Made by a program: the position numbers and the translations under genes. Of a stretch of DNA of 64,000 bases, positions 18,157 to 26,604 are shown piece by piece. Each line of letters begins with the position of its first letter. The first letter of the stretch is position 1. The notes beneath the pieces were generated by a model. It did no database searches and was not told the origin of the DNA. It saw nothing but the letters and a program-made list of their open reading frames with translations. The stretch is from Kitasatospora kifunensis. Its GTDB lineage: Bacteria > Actinomycetota > Actinomycetes > Streptomycetales > Streptomycetaceae. The stretch lies in the NCBI RefSeq assembly GCF_014203855.1, contig NZ_JACHJV010000001.1:7130001-7194000 (forward strand), read 5' to 3'.

Positions 18157-18186
18157 GAGCGCGCACAGCGCGCTGTGCGCGCGCTC
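18157..18186. repeat. GC-only near-perfect palindrome
   Basis: GAGCGCGCACAGCG pairs with CGCTGTGCGCGC...TC immediately after it, with a 2-nt bulge. It lies in the divergent promoter region between the serine hydrolase (start 18084) and the transporter leader (18290). It could be a protein-binding cruciform or an RNA hairpin in the 5' leader of either transcript. Confidence 0.55.
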
Positions 18187-18214
18187 AGGCTGCTGGGCGG
18201 GCGGGCGAATGGAT

Positions 18215-18269
18215 CACTGTCACGCATCTGGTGTTCTGCCGGCGGGTGATTAACATGAGGATCACTCAT
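18215..18269 (+). promoter_or_regulatory. Shared regulatory module copy 3 (transporter promoter)
   Basis: CACTGTCACGCATCTGG at 18215 and CATGAGGATCACTCAT at 18254, 39 bp apart as in copies 1 and 2. It is followed by TGAGGGGG, as in the glucosidase leader. Probable TetR operator controlling the leader ORF and sugar transporter. Confidence 0.72.
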
Positions 18270-18289
18270 CTTCACTGAGGGGGTCGGAC

Positions 18290-18349
18290 ATGCTGGACCG
18301 ATGGCACCGCTCTGCCGCCGAGCCGATCACCCGCCAGCGTGAGAGATGA
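18290..18349 (+). CDS. 19-residue leader peptide coupled to the sugar transporter
   Basis: ATG 18290 follows a strong ribosome site (TGAGGGGG, 18276-18283). The 19-codon ORF is rich in Arg, His and Trp and ends in ATGA with the transporter start at 18346. The glucosidase, with the same promoter module, has no such leader. I infer that the leader feeds ribosomes to the transporter start, which lacks a strong site of its own. No attenuator hairpin was seen. Confidence 0.5.
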   Translation: MLDRWHRSAAEPITRQRER

Positions 18350-19614
18350 GTGCCGCCGGTGATCCACGCGGGGTGGCGGACGGCGGCGGTGCGCTGGCCG
18401 AGCCGCAGGCTCGCGTCCCGTGGCGTTGGACGGCTTCGCTGAGTGTGGCGAACCTCGGGGTCTTCCTCGGCTTCTTCACGCCGATCCAGATCCTGCTGCC
18501 GATGCAGCTGGAGCAGCTCGATGCCGCCCACAAGGCCGCTCTGCTCTCCTGGGTGACGGGCACGGGGGCGCTGGTCGCCATGCTCGTCAATCCGCTGGCC
18601 GGTGCGGTCTCGGACCGCACGACGTCCCGGTTCGGGCGCCGTCGCCCGTGGATCCTGGCCGGCGCACTGCTCGGGGCCGGTGGGCTTGTGCTGACGGCCG
18701 GTCAGCACGGACTCCCGGGCATCATCGCCGGATGGGCGGTCGCACAGGCGGGGCTGAACATCATGCTGGCCGGTGTCACGGCTCCGGTTGCCGACCAAGT
18801 CCCGTTGAGTCAGCGGGCGTTGGTGTCCGGGTGGACAGGGATCAGTCAGTCGCTGGGGCTGGTGGTCGGGGCGGTTCTGGTGACCGCGCTCGCCGACAGT
18901 GTGGTCGCTGGCTACGCGCTGACCGCCGTCGTGACGGTCGCCCTCGCGCTGCCGTTCGTCCTGGGCTCGCCCGACCCGGTGCTGGCGCCCCAGGCGCGCG
19001 CCCCGTTCGACCTCCGGGCGCTGGTGGCCGGTTACTGGGTGAGCCCGCGGCGGTACCCCGACTTCGGCTGGGCCTGGCTGACCCGGTTCCTGATCAATCT
19101 GGGCAACGCGATCGGCACGCTCTACCTGCTCTACTACCTCACCGACGCCGTGCACTACCCGTCCCCCGACAGCGGCGTGCTGATCCTCACCGCCCTCTAC
19201 ACGCTCGCCGCGCTGCTCACCGCGATCCCGGCCGGCGCGATCTCCGACCGTACGGGGCGCCGGCGGTCGCTGGTGGTGGCCTCCTGCGTCGTGATGGCGG
19301 CGGCCGCGCTGCTGCTGGCCCTGGTGCACAGCTGGCCGGCCACCGTCGTCGCGGCGGCGGTGCTCGGTGCCGGCTACGGGATCTACCTCGCCGTCGACCA
19401 GGCGCTGGTCACCCAGGTGCTGCCCGCCGCCGCCGATCGGGCCAAGGACCTCGGTGTGATCAACATTGCCAACTCCGGCCCCCAAGTGCTCGCGCCGGCG
19501 CTCGCCGCCCCTGTGGTGGCCCACTTGGGCGGTTACGGAGGGCTGTACGCCCTCACCGCCGTCGTCACCCTCCTCGCCGCTGTCCTGGTCCACCGCATTC
19601 GCGGCGTCGCCTGA
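18346..19614 (+). CDS. Sugar:cation symporter of the MFS (GPH/SUT-like)
   Basis: A 422-residue protein with 12 predicted membrane helices. After helix 2 it has DRTTSRFGRRRPWI, close to the RxGRRRP signature of sucrose/SLC45-like and GPH sugar transporters, and the matching loop SDRTGRRRSLV occurs in the second half. It likely imports a disaccharide or beta-glucoside with protons. The promoter module shared with the GH1 beta-glucosidase supports that substrate class. ATG 18346 overlaps the leader stop. The exact sugar is not known. Confidence 0.85.
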   Translation: MSAAGDPRGVADGGGALAEPQARVPWRWTASLSVANLGVFLGFFTPIQILLPMQLEQLDAAHKAALLSWVTGTGALVAMLVNPLAGAVSDRTTSRFGRRRPWILAGALLGAGGLVLTAGQHGLPGIIAGWAVAQAGLNIMLAGVTAPVADQVPLSQRALVSGWTGISQSLGLVVGAVLVTALADSVVAGYALTAVVTVALALPFVLGSPDPVLAPQARAPFDLRALVAGYWVSPRRYPDFGWAWLTRFLINLGNAIGTLYLLYYLTDAVHYPSPDSGVLILTALYTLAALLTAIPAGAISDRTGRRRSLVVASCVVMAAAALLLALVHSWPATVVAAAVLGAGYGIYLAVDQALVTQVLPAAADRAKDLGVINIANSGPQVLAPALAAPVVAHLGGYGGLYALTAVVTLLAAVLVHRIRGVA

Positions 19615-19757
19615 CCACCGACAGGGCCGGGGGACAGTGACGGGGGACGTTGATCGGACCCGCCTGGTGCCGGGTCGGCGGTCCGAGACTAACCTGCACG
19701 ATCAGGGCCAACCGCAGTATCGGAGTTGGCGGAGGTTCGACCATGGGGGTGGTGTGA

Positions 19758-20048
19758 GTGCAGGACGCGAACACGGGCACTGAGGACGAGTGGCCCAGGG
19801 ACGGCTCGACCTACCAGGCGCCGACGGCCTGTCCACTGTGCGCTGGAGAGCTGCGGCAGGTCGAGGTCGACGCGCACACGGACAGATCCGGCCGACTGCT
19901 GGTCAAGGCCTTCGTGCCCGGCCGGGTGTTCGCCCGCAAGAGCTCCGTGGAGGCGCTGGCCTGCCGCGGCTGCGGGCACCTGCTGCTCTTCATGGCGAAC
20001 CCGGAGATCATGGACGGCCCGCCGCCGCGTGCTCGCCGCTGGCGCTGA
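19758..20048 (+). CDS. Small zinc-ribbon-like protein
   Basis: A 96-residue protein from GTG 19758 with two Cys pairs, CPLCAGEL near residue 25 and CRGCGHLLLF near residue 70, a spacing suited to a zinc ribbon. The middle (GRLLVKAFVPGRVFARKSS) is beta-rich. Its last 41 nt overlap the 3' end of the convergent MFS gene. Function unknown; family members of this type are usually annotated as hypothetical. Confidence 0.7.
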   Translation: MQDANTGTEDEWPRDGSTYQAPTACPLCAGELRQVEVDAHTDRSGRLLVKAFVPGRVFARKSSVEALACRGCGHLLLFMANPEIMDGPPPRARRWR

Positions 20049-21363
20049 TGCAGGCTGCCGCGCTGCCGGTGGTGGTGCCGGCGCCGATGGTGGTGGGGTT
20101 GGTGCGGTTGGTGGGGACCGCCCCGCTCGCCTCGGCTGCCGCCTCGGCCGCCGTGATCCCGGTCGGCTCGGCTACCGTCGTGGTCAGGCGGCGGACGCCC
20201 GGGAACGCGGTGGTCGCCAGGCAGGTACCACCGACCAGCACGGCCGCGATCACCAGCGGGACCGAGGCTCCCCAGGCTTTCGCCGCCATGGGTGCCAGGG
20301 CGTAGCCCACCGGCATCGCGGCCAGTGAGAGCAGCCAGTCGTACGAGCTGACCCGGGCGAGTACATGGGCGGGGATGTGCTGTTGGACGGCGGTCTGCCA
20401 GACGGGGTTGAGGAACCCCAGTGCTCCCATCGCCACCGCGTAGCCGGCGACCAGCAGCGGAAGCGGCGCGCCGAGCGCGAGCAGCAGCAGCGGGATCGCG
20501 TAGCCGGCCAGCGCCAGGTTGCCGATCAGCACCGGTCGACGCGGCGTCAGGCGGCCCGCCAGCAGCGAGCCGACGGTCAGGCCCACCGCCCCGGCTTCCA
20601 GGACGGCGATCCATGCCCCGTCGCCGCCCAGTCGCCGCACGGCTATCAGCGGGCCGAGGGTGGCCAACACGGCGGCCGCACCGTTCCAGACGGAGTGGGC
20701 CACCAGGCTGCTCCAGTACCAGTCGCGCGAGCGCACCTCGGACCAGCCCTCGATGAGGTCGGCCCGCAGCGTCCGGCGGGCGATCGGCGTGCGGCGCACC
20801 TGGATCATGGCCAGCATCGTCGCGCTCACCAGGAACGAGGCGGCGTCCAGCAGGAAGGCCGAGCCGGCGCCGACGGTGTAGATCAGCAGCCCCGCCAGCG
20901 CCGGTCCACAGAGCTGGATCAGGGAGGTGGCCGAGGCGGTGAGCGCGTTGGCCTTGAGGCGCGCCGGCCCGTCGACCGTCCCCGTGACCAGCGGGAGTCG
21001 GGTGGGCATGGCGAAGGCGGAGGCGGCCCCACCGACCATCGAGGCGGCAGCGAGATGTGACAACACCGGTCGGCCGCCGAGCAGTTCGAGGGAAACGCTG
21101 AGCTGGCACAGGCAGCGGAGCAGATCGGTGGCGAGCGCGACCCGGCGCGCGTCCCATCGATCGGCGGCCACTCCGCCGATCGGCAGGAGCAACAGCTTCG
21201 GGACCAGCGCGCAGCCCAGCACGGTGGCCAGCGCCGCGGCCGATCCGGTGGCTCGGGTGACCGCGAGAGTCAGCGCAGTGGGAACGACCGCGTCGCCGAT
21301 GGCGGACAGGGTGCGGCCGATGAAGAGCAGCCGGAAGGTGCGCAGGCGGAGGGGGTGCGTCAT
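20008..21363 (-). CDS. MFS transporter, exporter type
   Basis: A 451-residue major facilitator with 10-12 predicted helices. It resembles the MFS_3/EntS-like group: FRLLFIGRTLSAIGDAVVPTAL at the N-terminus and IGGVAADRWDARRVALATD as the motif A loop. A 50-residue Ala/Thr-rich tail lacks helices and probably lies in the cytosol. It is divergent from a MarR regulator, with two palindromes between them, the usual layout of a drug-efflux pump under MarR control. The exported compound is unknown. Confidence 0.87.
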   Translation of the reverse strand: MTHPLRLRTFRLLFIGRTLSAIGDAVVPTALTLAVTRATGSAAALATVLGCALVPKLLLLPIGGVAADRWDARRVALATDLLRCLCQLSVSLELLGGRPVLSHLAAASMVGGAASAFAMPTRLPLVTGTVDGPARLKANALTASATSLIQLCGPALAGLLIYTVGAGSAFLLDAASFLVSATMLAMIQVRRTPIARRTLRADLIEGWSEVRSRDWYWSSLVAHSVWNGAAAVLATLGPLIAVRRLGGDGAWIAVLEAGAVGLTVGSLLAGRLTPRRPVLIGNLALAGYAIPLLLLALGAPLPLLVAGYAVAMGALGFLNPVWQTAVQQHIPAHVLARVSSYDWLLSLAAMPVGYALAPMAAKAWGASVPLVIAAVLVGGTCLATTAFPGVRRLTTTVAEPTGITAAEAAAEASGAVPTNRTNPTTIGAGTTTGSAAACISASGEHAAAGRP

Positions 21364-21376
21364 GGCCGCGATGCTA

Positions 21377-21405
21377 TTTCGGTGCCGAAAGTTTCGTCAA
21401 CGAAA
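21377..21405. promoter_or_regulatory. Two tandem MarR operator palindromes
   Basis: TTTCGG-TG-CCGAAA (21377-21390) and TTTCGT-CA-ACGAAA (21392-21405) are perfect 14-bp palindromes with centres 15 bp apart, in the 79-bp divergent region between the MFS gene and marR. They would suit side-by-side binding of two MarR dimers controlling both genes. Confidence 0.75.
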
Positions 21406-21442
21406 AATAATTCGCTCGGCGGGCGGCTCCTAGAATCGGTAC

Positions 21443-21943
21443 ATGGAGCCCAGCACCCAGCCCCGCGACAGCACCGACCGGCACGTCGAGCGCTGGCTCC
21501 CCGTGCTACCCGAGCTCGACCCCGACATCGAGGGCGCGGTCACCCGGATGCTGGTCGTGGTGAAGCACCTGCGGCGCGTCCGCGAACGCTCGCTGGTCGA
21601 GTTCGACCTGCAGAAGCACGAGTACGACACGCTGCACGCGCTGGCCGGACGCAGTGGTGCGGCGACCCCCGGCGAACTCGTCCTCGACCTGCGGATGGCC
21701 CCCGCCTCCGTCACCGGGCGCCTGGAAGCCCTGGAGCGGCGCGGTTTCATCGTGCGCACTCCGTCCCGGATCGACCGCCGCCGAGTCGATGTCGAACTGA
21801 CCGAGAGCGGTTGGGCCGCCTGGCGAGAGGCGCTGGACGTGGTCGGTGACGAGGAGCACCGCCTGCTGGAGGCCCTTGACCCTGCCGAGCGGCGCCAACT
21901 CTCCGATCTGCTGCGCCGGATCGCGCTGCGGATCGAGGAGTGA
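21443..21943 (+). CDS. MarR-family regulator
   Basis: A 166-residue MarR protein. The winged helix is clear: FDLQKHEYDTLHALA, TPGELVLDLRMAPASVTGRL for the recognition helix, and FIVRTPSRIDRRRVDVELTE for the wing with its DxR. N- and C-terminal helices form the dimer. It probably represses the divergent MFS exporter and itself through the palindromes in between, with release by the exported compound. ATG 21443 was chosen because the protein then has normal family length. Confidence 0.9.
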   Translation: MEPSTQPRDSTDRHVERWLPVLPELDPDIEGAVTRMLVVVKHLRRVRERSLVEFDLQKHEYDTLHALAGRSGAATPGELVLDLRMAPASVTGRLEALERRGFIVRTPSRIDRRRVDVELTESGWAAWREALDVVGDEEHRLLEALDPAERRQLSDLLRRIALRIEE

Positions 21944-22011
21944 CCGCGCCCGGTCCGGCCACCTGAAGAGAGGGGTCGTCACCAGTCGCAGCCAGCCGGT
22001 AGGTTGGCCCG

Positions 22012-22118
22012 CGGCGATCGGGCGATCAGGTGATCGGATGGCCCGGCGATCAGGTGATCCGGTGGCCCGATGCTCCGGCGATCTGGTGATCAGATGGCCC
22101 GGCGATCAGGTGCGATCA
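22012..22118. repeat. Imperfect ~24-bp tandem repeats
   Basis: Units resembling CGATCAGGTGATC followed by GGTGGCCCGG recur about four times (starts near 22020, 22047, 22079 and 22103), one with a 7-8 bp insertion. They lie between the MarR gene and the amidohydrolase and end 28 bp before its start. Each unit holds GATC palindromes. No coding frame runs through them. Confidence 0.7.
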
Positions 22119-22146
22119 AGGTCGAGACCGTGGGAGGTGGCGCCGA

Positions 22147-23082
22147 GTGGCTCAGGAGCAGCGGCGAGCAGTGGGCCGGGACGCGATGACGGTTGCCGGC
22201 CCCGGTACGGCGGCCGAGGCCGCTCAGATCACGGCGTTCTGGCAGCGGCTGGGCCTGCCCGGCCTGATCGACGTGCACACCCACTTCATGCCCGAGAACG
22301 TGCTGGCCAAGGTCTGGGCCTACTTCGATGCGGCCGGCCCGCTGATCGGTCGGGAGTGGGGCATCACCTACCGCGAGGACGAGGCTGAGCGCCTGGCCGT
22401 CCTGCGAGGGTTCGGCGTCCGGGCGTTCACCTCGATGCTCTATCCGCACAAGGCGGGGATGGCCGAGTGGCTTAACGGTTGGGCGGCCGAGTTCGCCGCG
22501 CGGACCCCGGACTGCCTGCACACGGCGACCTTCTTCCCGGAGCCTGGAGCCGGGCGCTACGTGGCCGAGGCGATCCACGGCGGCGCCCGGGTGTTCAAGG
22601 CCCACCTCCAGGTGGGCGGTTACGACCCGACCGATCCATTGCTGGACGAGGTCTGGGGCCTGCTCGCCGAGCGCGGGATCCCGGTGGTCACGCACTGCGG
22701 CTCCGGACCGGCGCCGGGCAAGCACACCGGGCCGGGGCCGATCGGCGAGGTGATGGCCCGTCACCCCACGCTCCCGCTGATCGTGGCCCACCTCGGCCTG
22801 CCCGAGTACGCCGAGTTCCTCGATCTGGCGGCCGCGTATCCGGCGGTGCATCTGGACACCACGATGGCGTTCACCGAGTTCACCGAGCGGCATTCGCCGT
22901 TCCCGGTCGAGCTGCGGCCGCGTCTACTGGAGTTGGGGGACCGGATCCTGCTCGGCACCGACTACCCGAACATCCCGTACCCGTACCTGCACGCCTTGGA
23001 CTCGCTGGCCCGGCTCGACCTCGGCGACGCCTGGCTCCGCGCGGTCTGTTACCAGAACGCCGCCCGGCTCTTCCAGGGGTGA
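22147..23082 (+). CDS. Amidohydrolase-2 family metal-dependent hydrolase
   Basis: A 311-residue TIM-barrel protein of the ACMSD/amidohydrolase-2 group. Metal ligands are seen as HTHF (GLIDVHTHF, strand 1), THCGS, VAHLG and GTDYPNIPY, with FKAHLQVGG in the place of the strand-4 residue. It hydrolyses or decarboxylates a small organic acid; the substrate is unknown. GTG 22147 has GGGAGG upstream; ATG 22186 would remove only a disordered start. It stands alone after the tandem repeats. Confidence 0.87.
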   Translation: MAQEQRRAVGRDAMTVAGPGTAAEAAQITAFWQRLGLPGLIDVHTHFMPENVLAKVWAYFDAAGPLIGREWGITYREDEAERLAVLRGFGVRAFTSMLYPHKAGMAEWLNGWAAEFAARTPDCLHTATFFPEPGAGRYVAEAIHGGARVFKAHLQVGGYDPTDPLLDEVWGLLAERGIPVVTHCGSGPAPGKHTGPGPIGEVMARHPTLPLIVAHLGLPEYAEFLDLAAAYPAVHLDTTMAFTEFTERHSPFPVELRPRLLELGDRILLGTDYPNIPYPYLHALDSLARLDLGDAWLRAVCYQNAARLFQG

Positions 23083-23124
23083 GCACCTCGGCCGGGTCTT
23101 CCGCGGTGAGCGCGCCGCCCGGCC

Positions 23125-23188
23125 CGGCGGTCCCACCCGCCCCGACTGCTGGTCGGTCCCACCCGCCCCCGACTGCCGGTCGGTCTCA
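23125..23188. repeat. Two-copy direct repeat after the amidohydrolase gene
   Basis: GGTCCCACCCGCCCC followed by GACTGC(T/C)GGTCGGTC occurs twice in tandem, about 31 bp apart. It lies between two convergent genes and shows no hairpin strong enough to be called a terminator. Confidence 0.6.
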
Positions 23189-23479
23189 GCCTGCCAGGTG
23201 CCGCTCCAGTGACTCCATCTTCCGGCTCAGCCCGTCGGTGACCCCGGCTCGGTCGTCGATCTTGATCACCGTGCTCACCCGGTTGGCGAACGGCTTCACC
23301 GCCTCCACGGCCTCCTTGATCACGCTCATGACCTCGTCCCAGTCGCCCTCGATCGAGGTGAACATCGCGTCGGTCTGATTCGGCAGCCCACTGGCACGAA
23401 CGACACGCACGGCGGCGGCCACGGCCTCGGCCACATCCTCACCGATACCGAGCGGGGTGACGCTGAACGCGGCGATCAT
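23186..23479 (-). CDS. MTH1187/YkoF-like thiamine-binding protein (UPF0045)
   Basis: A 97-residue protein matching the UPF0045/MTH1187 family. It has a ferredoxin-like fold with FSVTPLGIGEDVAEAV and SGLPNQTDAMFTSIEGDWDEVM, where the T-x-x-x-T-x-x-E stretch lines the ligand pocket. Some members bind thiamine. ATG 23479 is preceded by GGAGGAAGC, an excellent ribosome site, so longer starts are rejected. Confidence 0.85.
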   Translation of the reverse strand: MIAAFSVTPLGIGEDVAEAVAAAVRVVRASGLPNQTDAMFTSIEGDWDEVMSVIKEAVEAVKPFANRVSTVIKIDDRAGVTDGLSRKMESLERHLAG

Positions 23480-23635
23480 GCTTCCTCCATCGTGACGGCT
23501 GGGCTTGGCGTGGCGGATCGACTGGAAGATCAGCTGACGGAAGATCAGCTGCGGACCAGGGGAACGACCCGGGGAGCGGGCGATCAGCAGCATGTTGCCA
23601 TACCGCCGCGGCGCTCCCCGGTCGTCGACGGTCGA

Positions 23636-24451
23636 TCAGCCGCCGTAGACACCACGGCAGATCTGCTCCTGCTCGGACCCGGGCGGCCACTGCCCGTAGG
23701 TCTGGGCCAGCCCGCAGACCCCGGTGCGGCCTGACCCGCCCGCTGCCCCGCCGCCGGCCCCGGGGCTGCCTGCCGCCGTGCCGGTCGCGGGTCCGCCCAC
23801 GGACGCGGGTGCGCTGTCGGACGGCCTGGGCGGTGGCGCCGGAGAGGGGGCGGGGCGAGTCGCGGGCGGTGGTCCGCCGCGCCCGGGTGGGCTCGCCGGC
23901 CGGGCGGATCCACCGCCCGCCGACGAGCCGCCGCCGGGGTGCGACGGCCTTGGCGAGGGCGGGCCGGTCGGCCCGGGGGACTGGTCGTCCTCGCTCGTGG
24001 TCGAAGTGCTCTGCGGCGTGTCGGCGCCACCTGGCGAAGCCGCACCGCTCGGCGTTGCCGGGGAGGGGGCGAAGCTGCCTGCTGCCATCGGTAATCCGGT
24101 CCCGGTGGTGGCCGACAGAGGTGCGCTGACCACGCTCTGCTCCTCGCGCAGCCCCCAGCTGCTCCTCGGCGCCGCCGACGGCTGAACGGGCGCCATCGAG
24201 CCGGCGGATGCCGTGGCCGTCCCTGCTGCCTCGGGCGGCCCACCGGGAGAGGACACCGGCGACGGGCCGTCGAGCCGGGCGGGCGACTGCCCGTCGCAGC
24301 CCGACAGCGCCAGCACGACGGCGCAGCCGAGTCCGGCGAGCGCGGTCTGCAGCAGCACGCGGCGCAAGGGGCGGGGCGAGCGCCGGCCATCGGAAGTCCG
24401 GTGCGGCCGATCGAGGGGCGGGCACGGGCGGGCGGGAAGGTCACGGTCCAT
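23636..24451 (-). CDS. Putative lipoprotein, Pro/Ser/Gly-rich
   Basis: A 271-residue exported protein. A basic N-terminus, a hydrophobic stretch (TALAGLGCAVVLALSGCDG) and the lipobox LSGC suggest lipid attachment at the Cys. The long middle is low-complexity Pro, Ser, Gly and Ala. The last 35 residues (VCGLAQTYGQW, SEQEQICRGVYG) form a compact two-Cys motif that could be the functional end, displayed away from the membrane. No enzyme motif is seen. Confidence 0.7.
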   Translation of the reverse strand: MDRDLPARPCPPLDRPHRTSDGRRSPRPLRRVLLQTALAGLGCAVVLALSGCDGQSPARLDGPSPVSSPGGPPEAAGTATASAGSMAPVQPSAAPRSSWGLREEQSVVSAPLSATTGTGLPMAAGSFAPSPATPSGAASPGGADTPQSTSTTSEDDQSPGPTGPPSPRPSHPGGGSSAGGGSARPASPPGRGGPPPATRPAPSPAPPPRPSDSAPASVGGPATGTAAGSPGAGGGAAGGSGRTGVCGLAQTYGQWPPGSEQEQICRGVYGG

Positions 24452-24542
24452 GCCGGGTCAACGAGTTGGCCGGTCGACAGGAGACCGCCCGTCAACTTTC
24501 GTTTCCCGAGGTCATCCGCCCGCTTTTGCCCAGTTCGCTGGG

Positions 24543-24569
24543 GTTTCCCGGTGTTTCCTCGGGTTTCCC
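24543..24569 (+). promoter_or_regulatory. Three GTTTCC repeats at 10-bp spacing
   Basis: GTTTCC begins at 24543, 24553 and 24563, so the copies fall on the same DNA face; another lies at 24501. They are 75 bp before the DUF3626 gene. Similar GTTTCCC triplets lie ahead of the NlpC/P60 gene (40162-40187, other strand). Possible binding site of an unknown regulator. Confidence 0.4.
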
Positions 24570-24643
24570 TCCAACTCTGCGGTGGACCTCAGCAGTTCTA
24601 CCCCGGCCGCCGCCCCGGGATCGGCCTGCGGCAAACTTCGTTC

Positions 24644-25549
24644 GTGCGTACCGACACAGACGAGCCCACCGGCGCATACAGGCCCACCGGCACAGCTGCG
24701 CCTGCTGACATAGAAGAGCCCGCGCAGCTGCGGGCCATCCGGCATGTCGCCGCCGTGTCCGCCGGGGCGCCGGTCGATCCAGGGTTGCGGCTGACGCTGA
24801 ACTTCCACCCCGATCGCCTGGTGAGCGGTCGGCAGATCCTGCGGGCGATGGCGGCCGACGGGGTGTACCGGTCCCAGTTCGTCACCGGGACCAGCAATGG
24901 TGGACTGACGGTCCATCAGGGCGGTGACCGCTGGCGGTGGGAACAGCGGATCTTCGGCGGCGCCTACGATGACGCGCCCGCCCACGAGCGCCCGGTCTAC
25001 GGGGCGCTGAACTTCCGGCGCCAGGCGGTGGGCGCGGCACCACGGTTCGGGTCGGCGCACTTCCGCCTGGAGGCCGAATCACTCACGCGGGCCACCTTCT
25101 GCTACCCGGACAGCGCCGCCGAGCCCGTGGACTTCGGTGTCGCGACGGCGATGTCGCTGGTGGACCTGGCCACCGCCGACAGCAGGGATGCCCTGGACGA
25201 CTACATCGAGGCCCATGTGCACGGGCTGGTCCTGCTCGACCGGCATGTGGAGGCGCTGGTCCTGGATCCGTGTTACCGGGGCACGGAGATCGAGGCCGCC
25301 GCGCGCCTGCTGCCCTGCCCGGTGGAATGGCACGCGGGCTACCGCCTCGGCGTCGAGGAGCTGCGGCGCCATCCCGACTTCCGGGGGCAGGAGTTCGTGG
25401 ATCTCGGTGTCGAACTGGCCGAGGAGGGGTTCCTCGACCCCGGCATCATCGGAGCGGCCGCGTGCACCGGCCGGTACGACGAGCAGGCGCTGAAGCGGGT
25501 CTGGCACTGCCTGGCCCGGTTCGGCGCCCCGACCGCCCCGCCGGTCTGA
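24644..25549 (+). CDS. DUF3626 protein
   Basis: A 301-residue protein read from GTG 24644, because the sequence upstream of it in the same frame is not protein-like. It has the conserved pattern of DUF3626: LTLNFHPDRLVSGRQIL, YRSQFVTGTSNGGLT, FGGAYDDAPAHERPVYGAL, APRFGSAHFRLEAES and ATFCYPDSA. No catalytic role is established for the family. It is convergent with the haloalkane dehalogenase gene, 41 bp apart. Confidence 0.8.
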   Translation: MRTDTDEPTGAYRPTGTAAPADIEEPAQLRAIRHVAAVSAGAPVDPGLRLTLNFHPDRLVSGRQILRAMAADGVYRSQFVTGTSNGGLTVHQGGDRWRWEQRIFGGAYDDAPAHERPVYGALNFRRQAVGAAPRFGSAHFRLEAESLTRATFCYPDSAAEPVDFGVATAMSLVDLATADSRDALDDYIEAHVHGLVLLDRHVEALVLDPCYRGTEIEAAARLLPCPVEWHAGYRLGVEELRRHPDFRGQEFVDLGVELAEEGFLDPGIIGAAACTGRYDEQALKRVWHCLARFGAPTAPPV

Positions 25550-25590
25550 CGCGCCCCGGCTCGCCCGCCGGCTCGAACTCCCGTGGGCCA

Positions 25591-26496
25591 TCAGCTCCTT
25601 GTGCTCGTGCGGATTCCGCGTGCCGGGGCCTGGGCCGACAGCAGTCGGTGCCGGGTCGACCAGTCGGTAATCGCGGTGGCGATGGCCTCGGGCTGGTCCT
25701 CGGGTGCGTGATGGCCGGCCGGACCGCAGGGCGCGATCTCCAGGTTGGCGATGTTCGCCGCGCACCAGGCGGTCATCTCCTCTCCGATCATCAACGTCGG
25801 TGAGGTGTCGAAGGTCAGGAGCAGCTTCGGGACATCCGTGCTGTTCGCGAGCCACTCGTCGTACGCCTCGATGCGGCTGACCACGTCCGCCGGTTCACCG
25901 TCGAGCGGCATCGCGCGCGGCCACTCGAGCATCGGGCGCCGGCTCTCGCGGGTCGGGTACGGCTTGCGGTAGGCCGCCAGGTCCTCTTCGCTCAGCCCGT
26001 TCAGCACGCTGTGGCGCAGGCCGTCCTCGATGAAGGCGTTCTGGTCGAGCACCATCGCCTCGCCGACTCCGGGCGTACGGAACGCCTCGAACCGGGAGCG
26101 CCCGGCGGCCGGGAACTCCGCCCAGGTCATCGGCTTGATGATCGTCTCCATGAAGGCCGCGCCACGGGTGCGTCCGGGGTGGCGGGTTGCCCAGTCGAAG
26201 GCGAGCGCCGCGCCCCAGTCCTGACCGACCAACACGACCTCGTCCAGCCCGAGCGCGTCGAACCAGGCGTCGAGATAGCGGGCGTGGTCGGCGAACCGGT
26301 AGGGCACTTCGGGCTTTCCGGAACGGCCCATGCCGATGAGGTCGGGGGCGAGGCAGCGGCCAGACCCGCCGATCGCGGGCAGGACCTTGCGCCACAAGTG
26401 TGAGGAGGTCGGGTTGCCATGGAGGAAGACGATGGGGGTTCCGGCTCCGGTCTCCTCGTAGTACATCGTCGAGTCGAGCACGTTGATCGTGGGCAT
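25591..26496 (-). CDS. dhaA: Haloalkane dehalogenase
   Basis: A 301-residue alpha/beta hydrolase of the haloalkane dehalogenase subfamily II (DhaA/LinB type). The nucleophile is Asp in VGQDWGAA, followed by the halide-binding Trp. The second halide ligand is Asn in HGNPTSSHLW. The catalytic acid is Glu in FMETIIKPM and the base is His in PAGHHAPED. It replaces a halogen on an alkyl chain with hydroxyl in the cytosol. It is divergent from a MarR gene with two operators between. The natural substrate is unknown. Confidence 0.9.
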   Translation of the reverse strand: MPTINVLDSTMYYEETGAGTPIVFLHGNPTSSHLWRKVLPAIGGSGRCLAPDLIGMGRSGKPEVPYRFADHARYLDAWFDALGLDEVVLVGQDWGAALAFDWATRHPGRTRGAAFMETIIKPMTWAEFPAAGRSRFEAFRTPGVGEAMVLDQNAFIEDGLRHSVLNGLSEEDLAAYRKPYPTRESRRPMLEWPRAMPLDGEPADVVSRIEAYDEWLANSTDVPKLLLTFDTSPTLMIGEEMTAWCAANIANLEIAPCGPAGHHAPEDQPEAIATAITDWSTRHRLLSAQAPARGIRTSTRS

Positions 26497-26526
26497 CGCG
26501 GCTCAGCCATCCGTTCGTCGCATTAA

Positions 26527-26584
26527 CGTTTATGTCACTAACGTTCGTGGCGCTCATGAAGCTACATCGTTAGAGTGACTAACG
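26527..26584. promoter_or_regulatory. Two 17-bp operators between dehalogenase and marR
   Basis: CGTTTATGTCACTAACG (26527-26543) and CGTTAGAGTGACTAACG (26568-26584) share the form CGTTWR-N5-CTAACG, with centres 41 bp apart. The second has perfect 6-bp arms. They lie in the 108-bp divergent region, so the MarR protein probably binds both to control both genes. Confidence 0.75.
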
Positions 26585-26604
26585 CAACGGGTAGGATCGC
26601 CGTC

